Shown: piece by piece, positions 1 through 9,427 of the stretch | Position numbering within the stretch: the first letter of the stretch is position 1 | How the letters are laid out: each line of letters begins with the position of its first letter | Assembly (NCBI GenBank): GCA_016720905.1 | Contig: JADKJT010000008.1 | Coordinates: 124,001-188,000, forward strand | Reading direction: 5' to 3' | Source of the DNA: Gemmatimonadaceae bacterium | Lineage (GTDB): Bacteria; Gemmatimonadota; Gemmatimonadetes; Gemmatimonadales; Gemmatimonadaceae | Length of the DNA: 64,000 bases | Translations under genes and position numbers: made by a program | The notes under the pieces: model-generated | Told to the model about the DNA's origin: nothing | What the model saw: the letters and a program-made list of their open reading frames with translations, nothing else | Database searches by the model: none

Positions 1-212
1 TCCACATCGCAGATGGCCACAATATTCTCGGACAGCAACTGCGACATGTTGCTCATGCCCATGCCGCCGATGCCAACCATGGCGATGTTCAGTTTGGCGC
101 TGGGAGCGCGGTAGCCGACGCCACCCAGCACTGAGCGCGGCACAATCATGGCGCCCAACGCGAGGGTGGTCGAACCGGCAACAAAATCGCGACGCGAGAC
201 GGGAGAGGACAT
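1..212 (-). CDS. Gfo/Idh/MocA-family oxidoreductase, N-terminal fragment (cut by window edge)
   Basis: Only the first 70 or so residues lie in the window; the gene runs leftward off the edge. It starts with a twin-arginine-type signal (SRRDFVAG followed by a short hydrophobic stretch), so export in folded form is likely. After it comes a dinucleotide-binding beta-alpha-beta start (NIAMVGIGGMGMSNM, glycine-rich loop) and an IVAICDV strand, typical of the Gfo/Idh/MocA NAD(P)-dependent sugar or polyol oxidoreductases. Secreted members of this family are common in Bacteroidota, Planctomycetota and Gemmatimonadota. It lies 67 bases downstream of the M16 peptidase pair on the same strand and could share their transcript. 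The substrate cannot be inferred. Confidence 0.75.
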   Translation of the reverse strand, partial: MSSPVSRRDFVAGSTTLALGAMIVPRSVLGGVGYRAPSAKLNIAMVGIGGMGMSNMSQLLSENIVAICDV

Positions 213-279
213 GGGATCGCGGAGAAAGGGGGAGAGATTCGCCCCCTACTCTACGCCCAGTCAGCCCCTCCCGCCAGCG

Positions 280-1650
280 TCAGAAGCGCAGCAGGCGGGC
301 CGGCGTCACACGCGATGGGTCACCCACATACGCCCAGCGGACGTTCACCATATAGGTGCGCGCCGCATTCCGGATGTCCGCCGGTGTGACCGCGCGCAAT
401 TCCTCGACAAACTTGCCGGCACGCCGGAAGTCGCCCTGATACAACTCCGCACGAGCCAGCATGTTGGCCTGGTCGGCATTCGTTTCGTTGTCCAGAAAGT
501 ACGTGACGATGAATTGTTGCACCAAACGCTCAAGACCGTCTTCGGTGATCTCGCCGTTCTTCATCGCCTGCACCTGCTCCAGCATGATGTTCAGCACTTC
601 GTCGGGCGACGTGGTGGTCACATACAAACCGCCCATCGACAACGCGCGCTCCACGAACGGCGCGTTCACCGAATAGGTCAGGTTCCGCTTGGAACGGACT
701 TCGGCGAACAGGCGCCCTGAGACCACCGCGCAGGCCAGGCGCAACGCCGCGTAGTCCTTTGAATTGGCCGGTGGCCCCAGGAAATACCCTTGCAGGTAGT
801 TGGTGGGCAGGGGACGCTTCTCGATTACGTAGGCGCCTTTCTGTTCCTTTGGTGCCGGCGGGAGCGACCAGACATAGCCGCCTCGCGGCAGGCGACCGAT
901 GCTCTCGCGCACCAGTTTCTCCACACGCGTGCGCGACACATTGCCCACCACCACCAGCAGCATGCGCGACGTCACCAGCTGTTCCGTACGATACGCTTTG
1001 AGATCGGCCACGGTGAGTTTGGTCAGCGACGCCTCGGTACCCACCGCGTCCAACGCATACGGATGCCCCGAAAACGCAATGCTGTCGGCCAGGTAGTCGA
1101 GCAGCGCGTCGGGGCTGTCCTTCCGCTGCCGCACCCCGGTGACGTACTGCTCGCGCACCAACTCCACCTCGGCAGGGTCCAACGTTGGCGCGAGCAACCG
1201 ATCGGCGAGAATGGCCCAGGTGGAATCGAAGTTGGTCACGGTTGACCGCAGCCCGATGGCCGTCCAGTCGACACCCGGGCTGACGCCAATCGCGCTGCCC
1301 AGCAACGCCATCTTGCCGCGCAGCACATCACGCGAGTACTTGGCCGTGCCGTGCTCGGTGGCCTCGAGCAGGAAGTTCTCGATGCCTTGGGTGGCTGGCG
1401 TCAACTGTCGCACGCCGCCCAGCAAATACAGATTGGCGGCCACCACATTGTTGGCCGACACGCGACGCAGGATGACCGGGATCCCGGCGACATCGAAGCG
1501 TGTCGTGAGCGTATCCTCTGCTCCGGTTGCCACGGAAACCGCCGGGGCCGCGATGGGCCGAGCGGGTGCGGGGCGTGTTGCCGTGGCCTGCGCGACAAGC
1601 GCCGTCGGCAAGAATGTCAGCATCGTCACCAGCCTGTGGGCGCGGTTCAC
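280..1650 (-). CDS. M16 family peptidase-like protein, probable non-catalytic partner subunit
   Basis: A 456-residue secreted protein of the M16 (insulinase/mitochondrial processing peptidase) family. I chose the GTG start at 1650 because it overlaps the stop of the upstream M16 gene (GTGA) and opens directly into a signal peptide ending VAQA. The zinc motif HxxEH is not conserved: the equivalent stretch reads NFLLEATEHG, so no hydrolysis is expected from this chain. The C-terminal half keeps the R/Y pair region (FAEVRSKRNLTYSV) that helps bind substrate in the non-catalytic subunit of two-component M16B enzymes. It most likely forms a heterodimer in the periplasm with the coupled upstream protein. 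Confidence 0.88.
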   Translation of the reverse strand: MNRAHRLVTMLTFLPTALVAQATATRPAPARPIAAPAVSVATGAEDTLTTRFDVAGIPVILRRVSANNVVAANLYLLGGVRQLTPATQGIENFLLEATEHGTAKYSRDVLRGKMALLGSAIGVSPGVDWTAIGLRSTVTNFDSTWAILADRLLAPTLDPAEVELVREQYVTGVRQRKDSPDALLDYLADSIAFSGHPYALDAVGTEASLTKLTVADLKAYRTEQLVTSRMLLVVVGNVSRTRVEKLVRESIGRLPRGGYVWSLPPAPKEQKGAYVIEKRPLPTNYLQGYFLGPPANSKDYAALRLACAVVSGRLFAEVRSKRNLTYSVNAPFVERALSMGGLYVTTTSPDEVLNIMLEQVQAMKNGEITEDGLERLVQQFIVTYFLDNETNADQANMLARAELYQGDFRRAGKFVEELRAVTPADIRNAARTYMVNVRWAYVGDPSRVTPARLLRF

Positions 1651-3098
1651 GGGCGCACCACGGGGCGGGTCGCCGGCGTCAGCAATTCCTGTTCGGTCAG
1701 CTTGATGGATTTCCGTGCTTCGGGCGACAGCAAGATGCTCGTCACGCGCGGCTTGCCTTTGACATACGTGGTCGTGTAGCGCATGAGATCGGTTATGCGT
1801 TGCTGCGCCATTTGGTCGGTGTAACCCATGAAGTAGTTGAGACTGGCCACGCTCCACCAGAACCCGATGGTGTGCGCAATCTCCGACGCCTTCTCGATGC
1901 CAAAGGCGCTGGTGGTGGTGCGCTGCGCTTTCACGGCCTCAAGCTCACGCGGCGTGACGTAGGTGGGATCGGTGAAGCGCGCAATCTCGCGCTCCAAGGC
2001 GGCCAGCGCTGGTCGCAACTTGTCAGGCGTGGTCTGCCCGCTGATGGAGATCGGCCCCACCTGATTGAGTGTGTAGTAGTTCACGCCGATGCCCTGCCAG
2101 AGGCCCGTATCGACCAGATTCTTCTGGAATGTTGAACCCGGGGTGTTGAGCGCGTCGCTGAACACGTCGGCCGCATACGTGGAGGCCGGATCTTTGCCGA
2201 CGCTTGGCCCTTGCCACTGGATGAGCACCGCCACGGCATTGATGGGCTGCTCAATAATCAGCGCCTTGTTGCCCTCCAGCGCCGGAATAGGCGGAATCGG
2301 GTCGGCCACAAAGGGGTCGGCGCCACGCGGCCAGTCGCCATAGATCCGCTCGGCCAGCGCAAAGACTTTGTCGGGATCGACATCGCCCGTGACAATCAGC
2401 GTGCTGTTGTTGGGAACGTAGTACTTCTTCTGGATGTAGCGCATCTTTTCCGGCGTGACGTTGGCAATCACGTCGCGATCCCCGATGGTGTTCTTGCGAC
2501 TCGACTGGCCGGGATACAGAAACTCGGTGGACTTCTGGATCAGCTCGAACCCCGGCTCAGCCTCGTTACGGTCATACTCGCCCAGAACCACCACCTTTTC
2601 GCGCTTGAGTTCATCCTCGCGAAACAGCGGATTGCGGAGCGCACTGGCTAAAAAGCGCAGGCCGCCTTCGAGCGAGTCAGCCGGCAGGGTGAGGTAGTAG
2701 TTCACCACCTCTTCTCGCGTACTGCCGTTGAACACCGCGCCCAGTTCTGCCGCGCGATCGGTGAACATGTCCGGTTCGGGCAGGTCCTTGTTGGCCTTGA
2801 AAAACATGTGCTCGTACATGTGTGCCAGCCCGGCGTACTCGGGCGCCTGGGTGAACGCCCCATTGCGCACGTCAATCTCCAGCGTGGCAATCGGCACGCC
2901 GTGATTCTCCACGACAATGACCTCCAGGCCGTTCACCAGCACCCTGCGGCGCAGCACTTTGTCGAGCTCGGCGCGAGACTGGGCCGGTAGCATACGCGGC
3001 AGGGCGGCTGAAACGGCGGCGATCATCAAAGCGGCCAACCAGAGATGCCGTGCTCGGATCGGGAGACGTCGCGTACGGACGCGTGCGAAAGCGGACAT
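1647..3098 (-). CDS. M16 family zinc metallopeptidase, catalytic subunit
   Basis: A 483-residue secreted zinc peptidase. The inverted zinc motif is intact at residues 93-97 (HMYEH), followed by the usual FNGST....Y..LP stretch and the downstream Glu region (REKVVVLGEYDR) that supplies the third ligand. The N-terminus has a basic start and a hydrophobic segment ending MLPAQ, consistent with export. The open frame extends 101 residues further upstream, but that part is unlike the family and lacks a signal, so ATG at 3098 is preferred. It is translationally coupled to the inactive partner that follows. Likely role: periplasmic degradation of peptides or misfolded protein; the substrate is unknown. 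Confidence 0.9.
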   Translation of the reverse strand: MSAFARVRTRRLPIRARHLWLAALMIAAVSAALPRMLPAQSRAELDKVLRRRVLVNGLEVIVVENHGVPIATLEIDVRNGAFTQAPEYAGLAHMYEHMFFKANKDLPEPDMFTDRAAELGAVFNGSTREEVVNYYLTLPADSLEGGLRFLASALRNPLFREDELKREKVVVLGEYDRNEAEPGFELIQKSTEFLYPGQSSRKNTIGDRDVIANVTPEKMRYIQKKYYVPNNSTLIVTGDVDPDKVFALAERIYGDWPRGADPFVADPIPPIPALEGNKALIIEQPINAVAVLIQWQGPSVGKDPASTYAADVFSDALNTPGSTFQKNLVDTGLWQGIGVNYYTLNQVGPISISGQTTPDKLRPALAALEREIARFTDPTYVTPRELEAVKAQRTTTSAFGIEKASEIAHTIGFWWSVASLNYFMGYTDQMAQQRITDLMRYTTTYVKGKPRVTSILLSPEARKSIKLTEQELLTPATRPVVRP

Positions 3099-3269
3099 TC
3101 GAGGACGAGTGGGTGAGTGGCGACAGCTACGGGCGTGGGCTCGATACCCCGTAGCAGGCAGTCGGGGTCCGGTCGGCATCCTGTAGGATGACACCATGAT
3201 GGACGATGCCGCCAGCGTACGCGATATTGTGGAAGTCCCATCTCTGTTCTTCCGACGACGAGACCCGCA

Positions 3270-4226
3270 ATGCCCCGTACCCTCCGTATCACCGCGTTTG
3301 CCCTCGCGCTCCTCGGCGTCGGTGTCATTGGGTACGGTGCGTGGAAGAATCCCGAACGGGGTGCCATGGACGCCACCGCCCGCGCAGGCGTGCCCGGACA
3401 CTTCGTCACGCTCTCACGCGGTGCGACACACTACGACGTGTCCGGGCCGGACACCGGGCGCGTCGTCTTGCTGGTGCACGGCTTCTCGGTTCCCATGTAC
3501 ATCTGGGACTCCACCTTTTCGGCCCTTGGAGCAGCGGGCTATCGGGTCATTCGCTACGATCTCTATGGCCGTGGGTGGTCCGACCGTCCCGATGCCGCGT
3601 ATGACGGCCCGATGTACGATGCCCAGATCGATGAGTTGCTCGATTCATTGCACGTCACGCAGCCCGTCAATTTGGTGGGCCTCTCGTTCGGTGGATTCGT
3701 GACAGCGCACTATGTCGCGGGCCATGCGCGGCGTGTACGTACGCTCACGCTGGTTGATCCTGCCGCGTCCTCTTCGCCATTGCCGGGATTCCTGACCCTG
3801 CCGGTTCTCGGTCCCTGGATCTGGCAAGTCACCCAGATTCCCGGCAAGGCCGAGGGTCAGTACTCGGACTTCTTGCACCCCGAACACTATCCCACCTGGG
3901 CGGATCAATACCGTCCCCAGATGCGGTACAACGGTTTCGGTCGATCGTTGCTGCGCAGTGCCGTCACCATGAGTCACACGGATTTCGGAGCGCTGTTCGC
4001 CGGTGTCGCCAAGACCAGCGTGCCGGTGCTCCTGATCTGGGGTAAGCAGGATCAGACCGTTCCCATCGCGCTGTCCGAGGTGGTCCGCACGAACGTTCCG
4101 TTGGTGGACTTCTTCCCGGTCGATTCGTCCGGACACCTGCCTCATATTGAGCAAGCGGCGATAGTGAACGCCAAGCTCCAGCAGTTCATTACCGCGCAAC
4201 CACTGCGCGCGCTTCCTGTGCCGTGA
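3270..4226 (+). CDS. alpha/beta hydrolase
   Basis: A 318-residue alpha/beta-hydrolase-fold protein with an N-terminal hydrophobic segment (about residues 8-23) that acts as a signal or membrane anchor. The oxyanion-hole motif LLVHGFS is at about 67-73. The nucleophile elbow GLSFGG puts the catalytic Ser at 139. The acid is probably the Asp in the GKQDQTVP loop, and the catalytic His is about residue 289 (SSGHLPHIEQ). This matches the epoxide hydrolase/haloperoxidase/esterase superfamily, but the substrate is not evident. The gene is divergent from the M16 pair (171-base gap) and heads a plus-strand run with the next two genes. Confidence 0.85.
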   Translation: MPRTLRITAFALALLGVGVIGYGAWKNPERGAMDATARAGVPGHFVTLSRGATHYDVSGPDTGRVVLLVHGFSVPMYIWDSTFSALGAAGYRVIRYDLYGRGWSDRPDAAYDGPMYDAQIDELLDSLHVTQPVNLVGLSFGGFVTAHYVAGHARRVRTLTLVDPAASSSPLPGFLTLPVLGPWIWQVTQIPGKAEGQYSDFLHPEHYPTWADQYRPQMRYNGFGRSLLRSAVTMSHTDFGALFAGVAKTSVPVLLIWGKQDQTVPIALSEVVRTNVPLVDFFPVDSSGHLPHIEQAAIVNAKLQQFITAQPLRALPVP

Positions 4227-4270
4227 CCGACACCACTTTCCCTCCCGACCTGCCTGAGCTGAGGCTTCCG

Positions 4271-4696
4271 ATGCGCCGATCGACATTTGTCGTGCTGCTG
4301 CTTGCCCTCGTCTGCTGTGTCTTTCCGGAGGCGCTCCAGGCGCAGGCGAAGAAGCAGCGGGGTGACCGTGCCCGCATTACCCGGGATGATCTGGCCGAGG
4401 CACCGTCGAGCGTCAATACCGCGTTCGACGCCATTCGCACGATGCGCGCACATTGGCTCACTCCGATGATGGGCCGCACGGCGTCTTCGAACGCCTCAAG
4501 CGCTGGCGGTGGCGCCACTGAGGTCGTGGTGTATATCGACGACATCAGACAGCCGTCGACCGAAGACTTGAAGACGGTGAAGGCGGCCACCATCGTCGAA
4601 ATGAAGTTTCTCGACCAGAATCGTGCCATTCAAATGCGCGGCCCAGGTCATGAACTGGGTGTGATCGAAGTGACCACCATCAATAAGCGAAAGTGA
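4271..4696 (+). CDS. small secreted protein of unknown function
   Basis: A 141-residue protein with a clear signal peptide (MRRSTF, then a Leu/Val-rich core, ending ALQAQA). I chose ATG at 4271 because the signal peptide begins there; an in-frame GTG at 4223 overlaps the previous stop but would add 16 residues ahead of the signal. The mature part has a Ser/Gly-rich linker, then EVVVYIDDIRQPSTEDLKTVKAATIVEMKFLD and a final strand GVIEVTTI. The end resembles the plug-like or TonB-receptor-associated fold in which a named variable is linked to a short beta motif, but I cannot name a family. It overlaps murB by four bases. Confidence 0.75.
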   Translation: MRRSTFVVLLLALVCCVFPEALQAQAKKQRGDRARITRDDLAEAPSSVNTAFDAIRTMRAHWLTPMMGRTASSNASSAGGGATEVVVYIDDIRQPSTEDLKTVKAATIVEMKFLDQNRAIQMRGPGHELGVIEVTTINKRK

Positions 4697-5634
4697 CCCC
4701 GGAACAGATCGCCGACGCCCTCAGCGCACCGCTCGACGATAGCCGGCTATACATCCGCGAGCCGCTCGCTCCCTACACCACGTTTCGCATCGGGGGGCCG
4801 GCGGACGTGTTCTATGAAGCGACATCGGCCGATGACCTCGCGACCGCGGTGACGCAGGCGCGGGCCATTGGGATTCCGTGGTTCGTGCTGGGACTTGGGG
4901 CCAACATCCTGGTGGGTGACCAGGGCGTGCGCGGTCTGGTAATCCGCAACCGCGCCGTGGCCCATTCCCTGGGCACCGATGGCCTGCTGTGGTCAGAGAG
5001 TGGGGCCGTTGTGCAGGATCTGGTGCTTGAGACCGTGCGTCAGGGATGGTCGGGGCTTGAGCACTATGTGGGCATTCCAAGTACGGTTGGTGGTGCGCTG
5101 TGGCAGAACCTGCATTTTCTTTCGCCGGCCCCCGAGCGCGATCGCACCATGTTCATCGCCGAACGATTTGTGTCGTGCGAAATCCTTGGTGAGGACGAGT
5201 CGCGTCGCGACGTGGGTGCCGACTACGTGCAATTCGGATACGACGAGTCCGTGTTTCATCATCGTCGCGACGTGGTGTTGTCGGCGCGCTTCCAATTGGA
5301 ACCGCGTGATCCCGCCGATCTGCACCGCGTGTTGCAGGAAAACCTCTCGTGGCGCGGGTCCCGGCATCCGTGGCTGGCCATTCACCCCAGTGCCGGCTCG
5401 ATCTTCAAGAAGATCGAGGGCGTGGGGGCGGGCCGACTCATTGATCAGTGCGGGCTGAAGGGCTTTCGCGTGGGTGACGCGCAGATCTCCCACATCCACG
5501 CCAATATCCTCGTGAATCTGGGCCAGGCCACGGCGGCGGATGTGCGGGCACTTATTGCGCACGCCCAACGGGCGGTTTTGGAGCGCTTCGGATATCATCT
5601 GGAACCGGAAATCGGATTCATCGGCGAGTTCTAG
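4693..5634 (+). CDS. murB: UDP-N-acetylmuramate dehydrogenase (UDP-N-acetylenolpyruvoylglucosamine reductase)
   Basis: A 313-residue FAD enzyme that reduces UDP-GlcNAc-enolpyruvate to UDP-MurNAc with NADPH, in the second committed step of peptidoglycan synthesis in the cytoplasm. The FAD-binding start (YTTFRIGGPAD, then VLGLGANILVGDQGVRGLVI) and the YVGIPSTVGGALWQN block are diagnostic. The proton-donor Ser is in the SAGSIFKK motif (Ser236) and the C-terminal LEPE motif lies at about 303-306. It starts at GTG 4693, overlapping the previous stop (GTGA). It sits away from the usual mur-fts cluster, which is not unusual in this kind of genome. Confidence 0.96.
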   Translation: MTPEQIADALSAPLDDSRLYIREPLAPYTTFRIGGPADVFYEATSADDLATAVTQARAIGIPWFVLGLGANILVGDQGVRGLVIRNRAVAHSLGTDGLLWSESGAVVQDLVLETVRQGWSGLEHYVGIPSTVGGALWQNLHFLSPAPERDRTMFIAERFVSCEILGEDESRRDVGADYVQFGYDESVFHHRRDVVLSARFQLEPRDPADLHRVLQENLSWRGSRHPWLAIHPSAGSIFKKIEGVGAGRLIDQCGLKGFRVGDAQISHIHANILVNLGQATAADVRALIAHAQRAVLERFGYHLEPEIGFIGEF

Positions 5635-5709
5635 AGCGATTGTGGTCGAAACGGGTATGACGGGTCAGGCGTATATCGATCGAGCGCCCTTCCACCCGAA
5701 TCTGTCGTT

Positions 5710-8700
5710 GTGACCCTTCGCCGTCTTGTTCCCTTCCGGTTGCTGCTCGCGCTTTCACTCGTTGCCTCGCCGCACGTAGTGCAGGCGCAGCAGGTCGACG
5801 TCATCCGCGGCCGCATCACCGGCCCCGACAACGCCCCGCTGGAAAATGTTACCGTCGTGGTGACCTCCATCTCCGGCAACGTCAATCGCACCGCGCGCAG
5901 CGACAAACAGGGGCGCTTCACCGTCACCTTCCCCGGCGGGGATGGCGACTACCTCGTCACCCTCACCGCGCTGGGATACGGACTCAAGCGATTCGAGGTG
6001 AAGCGCGCCGCCGACGAGGACATTCTCATCGCCGACGCGAAACTGTCGAAAGTGGGCACGGTGCTCGATGCGCTGAAGGTGACCGCCGCGCGCGACAAGG
6101 TGAGCCGCAATGATCAGACGCAGCCCGACGTCAGTGGCACCGAGCAGCGGATCAGCAACAATTTGGCGTTGCCACCGGACCAGCTTGGCGATCTTGCCGC
6201 GATGGCGGCCACGTTGCCAGGGGTGCAACTGGTGCCGGGACAGGATGGTGGCGCCAATGGGTTTTCGGTGCTGGGACTTGGTGCCGATCAGAACAACACC
6301 ACCCTGAACGGCATGAGTTTTGGCGGCGCGGGCCTGCCACGCGATGCCAGCGTGATCAGTTCGCTCATCACCTCGCCCTACGATGTGTCGCGCGGCGGAT
6401 TCAGTGGCGGGCAGTTCAGCCTGCGCACGCGCCCAGGCTCGAACTTCAGTGTGCGGGGATTGAGCAGCACCGTCGATGCCCCGCAAATGCAGTGGGCCGA
6501 TCGTGCCGCCCGTTCGCTGGGCCAGGAGTACACCAACCTGTCGCTGGGCGGCTCGGTGTCGGGTCCACTCGTGTATGACAAGGCTTTCTACAACGTGGCC
6601 TATCAGTTGGGTCGCCGCAGCAACGATTTGCAGACGCTGCTCAATACCGATGCCACGGGGCTGCAAGCCTCAGGCATCGCGGCCGACTCGGTGCGTCGCC
6701 TGGTGTCGTTGCTGCAAGCCGCCAATGTGCCCACCACGTACTCGGCGTTGCCCGGCAGCCGAATTGGTGATCAGGGATCGCTCTTTGGCGCCGTCGACAT
6801 CACGCCGCCGTCGTCCACCAGCGGCCAGTCGTTCAACGTCGCCTTCAACGGCAGCTGGAATCGCGCGAATCCAGCCACCGGACTTAACACGTCGCTTCCC
6901 ACGGCCAGTGGTGAGCGCACCGGATGGAATGGCGGTGTGCAGGGTCGTCAGAGTGCCTATCTCACCGTGCGCGGCATCGGCATTCTCACCGAGACATCAG
7001 TTGGCGTGAACGCCTCGCACAACGACGGAACCCCGTACGTGGCACTGCCCGGGGGGCGTGTTCGGGTGAATTCGTCATTCGCCGATGGCACCACGGGCGT
7101 GCAAACACTGGCCTTCGGTGGCAATCAGTTCCTGGGGCTCTCGCAGTCGGCCACGAGCTTCAGTGGCATGAATCAGCTGTCCTGGTTCAGCGCCAACAAC
7201 AAACATCGGCTCAAGCTTACCAGTGAACTGCGTCGCGACGGCAACACGCAGGATCAGACCGTCAACCGACTGGGCACCTTTTCGTACAACTCGCTGGCCG
7301 ACCTGCAGGCCGGGCTGCCGCTGTCGTACACGCGCTCGCTGGTGCCCCGGCGGCGCGATGCGGGTATTGTGGTGGGTGCGCTGTCGTTGGGCGATTCGTA
7401 TCGACGTACCAGCACCGTGCAATTTCAGTACGGCGTACGACTCGACGGCAACGCGTTTTCCGACGCACCCGCCCGCAATGTCAGCGTCGAGCAGTTGCTT
7501 GGTGTGCGCAACGATCTGGTGCCCAATCGAGTGTTCGTCAGCCCGAGGGCGGGGTTCTCCTGGGCCTACGGCACCTCAACACAGATTGGCGCCTTCGCGG
7601 GCGCATTTCGCGGGCCGCGAGCCGTGGTGCGTGGTGGGATCGGCGTGTTCCAGAGCACCCCGCAGGCCACGCTGGTGGGAAGTGCCATCGACAACTCCGG
7701 CTTGCCCGGCGCCGTGCAGCAGCTCGTGTGTGCGGGTCCAGCCACCCCGGTTCCCAATTGGAGCGCGTACACCAATCCCAGCGCCATTCCCGATCGATGC
7801 GCCGACGGCAGCACGGGGACCGTGTTCGCCAACGGTGCGCCCAACGTGGTGTTGTTCGCGAAGGACTACCGCGCGCCACGCAGTATCCGCTCCAACCTGC
7901 AGTGGGGCGGCGCCGTGCTGAACAACCGGCTGTTGGCGACAATCGACGCCACGTACTCGTACAACACCAACCAAAGCAGCTTCGTCGATCGCAACTTCGC
8001 CGGCGTGCAGCGATTCGTGCTCGCTGATGAAGCCAATCGACCCGTGTACGTGCTGCCGTCCAGCATCTTTCCATTCACTGGCGGTATCGCCAGCGGCGAT
8101 GCGCGTGTGGCCAGGCAGTTCGCCCGCGTCACGGAACAGCGGGCCGATCTCAATTCCGTGAGTCGGCAAATCAGCGTGCGGATCTCGCCGCTCAACTTCA
8201 GTTCGGGATTGAGCTGGGGAGGGAGTTACACCTATGCAAACGTCCGCGAGCAGTTTCGCGGATTCAACAGCACGGCGGGCGATCCCAGGGGTATCGATTG
8301 GGGTCGCTCCACCTTCGACTCGCGTCATCAGATTACCTACAACCTCGGCTACAATGCATTCGACCTGATTCGCATCAACTGGTTCGGCACGGTGCGCTCC
8401 GGCACGCCGTACACGCCGGTGGTGGGCGGCGACGTGAACGGCGATGGTTTCGGCAATGATCGGGCGTTCGTGTTCAATCCGGCGGTGGCGACCGACGGCG
8501 CCGTCGCAGCGGGCATGCGCTCCCTGCTGCAAGGCGGTTCGCGCGGCGCCCGCGAGTGCCTCGAGTCGCAACTCGGTCGCCTGGCCGGTCGGAATAGTTG
8601 TCAGGGACCATGGACCACCACGGCCAACCTCAGCATTTCGCTCAACCCGCTCAAGGTGCGCATGCCACAGCGCGCCACCTTGTCGTTCAACATCTCCAAC

Positions 8701-9399
8701 CCGCTGGGTGCGGCCGACCTGATGTTGCACGGTGAAAACAAGCGCAAGGGCTGGGGGCAGACCGTGTTCGCCGATCCGTCGCTGCTGTATGTGCGTGGCT
8801 TCGATCCGGCCACGGGACGTTACACGTACGAAGTGAACCAGCGGTTCGGCAACACGAATCCGGCCTTCAACACATTTCGTACGCCGGTCACGCTCACCAT
8901 GATGTTGCGCTACGACATCGCACCGACGCGTGAGCGGCAGGTGCTCACCCAATCGCTCGACCGCGGACGCCGCACCGATGGCGTCAAGGCTATCGAGTCG
9001 ATAGTCAAGGCGCAGTTCAGCAGCGCCGGCATCCCGAATCCGCTGGCTACCATTCTGCGCGACCAGGACACACTCAAGCTGTCGGCCGCACAGGCCGACT
9101 CGCTGGCGTCGCTCAACCGGCGATTCATTGTGCGCATCGATTCGATCTGGGCACCGGTGGCCAAGCGACTCGCCGCGCTGCCGGACAACTACCGCCACGA
9201 CGAAGCGTATGCGCTGTACCGGGAGGCGCGTGAGGCGTCCATCGACCTGCTCATCAGTGTGGCACCCACGGTAAAGGCGCTGCTCACCAGGGAACAGCGG
9301 CGCAAGCTGCCCCCATACGTCGCCAGCGCGCTCGACCGACGTTACCTCTCGAATATTCGTTCCGGGACGGCCGGCGGAAACAGTGCGTCTGCGCGCTAG
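5710..9399 (+). CDS. TonB-dependent receptor with N-terminal carboxypeptidase-regulatory-like domain
   Basis: A 1229-residue outer-membrane transporter. Order of parts: GTG start and signal peptide ending VVQAQ; a carboxypeptidase-regulatory-like domain at about 30-110 (VIRGRITGPDNAPLENVTVVV ... GRFTVTFPGG...YLVTLTALGY); a plug-like region with LPGVQLVPGQDGG and DQNNTTLNGMSFGG; then a long beta-barrel rich in alternating aromatic and polar residues and Asn/Gly turns. The usual final aromatic strand is not at the C-terminus: about 100 helical residues follow the barrel (from about residue 1115), including an LTREQRRKLPPYV stretch reminiscent of LTxxQ motifs in Spy/CpxP-like proteins. The imported substrate is unknown. 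Confidence 0.88.
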   Translation: MTLRRLVPFRLLLALSLVASPHVVQAQQVDVIRGRITGPDNAPLENVTVVVTSISGNVNRTARSDKQGRFTVTFPGGDGDYLVTLTALGYGLKRFEVKRAADEDILIADAKLSKVGTVLDALKVTAARDKVSRNDQTQPDVSGTEQRISNNLALPPDQLGDLAAMAATLPGVQLVPGQDGGANGFSVLGLGADQNNTTLNGMSFGGAGLPRDASVISSLITSPYDVSRGGFSGGQFSLRTRPGSNFSVRGLSSTVDAPQMQWADRAARSLGQEYTNLSLGGSVSGPLVYDKAFYNVAYQLGRRSNDLQTLLNTDATGLQASGIAADSVRRLVSLLQAANVPTTYSALPGSRIGDQGSLFGAVDITPPSSTSGQSFNVAFNGSWNRANPATGLNTSLPTASGERTGWNGGVQGRQSAYLTVRGIGILTETSVGVNASHNDGTPYVALPGGRVRVNSSFADGTTGVQTLAFGGNQFLGLSQSATSFSGMNQLSWFSANNKHRLKLTSELRRDGNTQDQTVNRLGTFSYNSLADLQAGLPLSYTRSLVPRRRDAGIVVGALSLGDSYRRTSTVQFQYGVRLDGNAFSDAPARNVSVEQLLGVRNDLVPNRVFVSPRAGFSWAYGTSTQIGAFAGAFRGPRAVVRGGIGVFQSTPQATLVGSAIDNSGLPGAVQQLVCAGPATPVPNWSAYTNPSAIPDRCADGSTGTVFANGAPNVVLFAKDYRAPRSIRSNLQWGGAVLNNRLLATIDATYSYNTNQSSFVDRNFAGVQRFVLADEANRPVYVLPSSIFPFTGGIASGDARVARQFARVTEQRADLNSVSRQISVRISPLNFSSGLSWGGSYTYANVREQFRGFNSTAGDPRGIDWGRSTFDSRHQITYNLGYNAFDLIRINWFGTVRSGTPYTPVVGGDVNGDGFGNDRAFVFNPAVATDGAVAAGMRSLLQGGSRGARECLESQLGRLAGRNSCQGPWTTTANLSISLNPLKVRMPQRATLSFNISNPLGAADLMLHGENKRKGWGQTVFADPSLLYVRGFDPATGRYTYEVNQRFGNTNPAFNTFRTPVTLTMMLRYDIAPTRERQVLTQSLDRGRRTDGVKAIESIVKAQFSSAGIPNPLATILRDQDTLKLSAAQADSLASLNRRFIVRIDSIWAPVAKRLAALPDNYRHDEAYALYREAREASIDLLISVAPTVKALLTREQRRKLPPYVASALDRRYLSNIRSGTAGGNSASAR

Positions 9400-9427
9400 C
9401 CCTCTCATCTCCTTCTTCGGCGAATTC

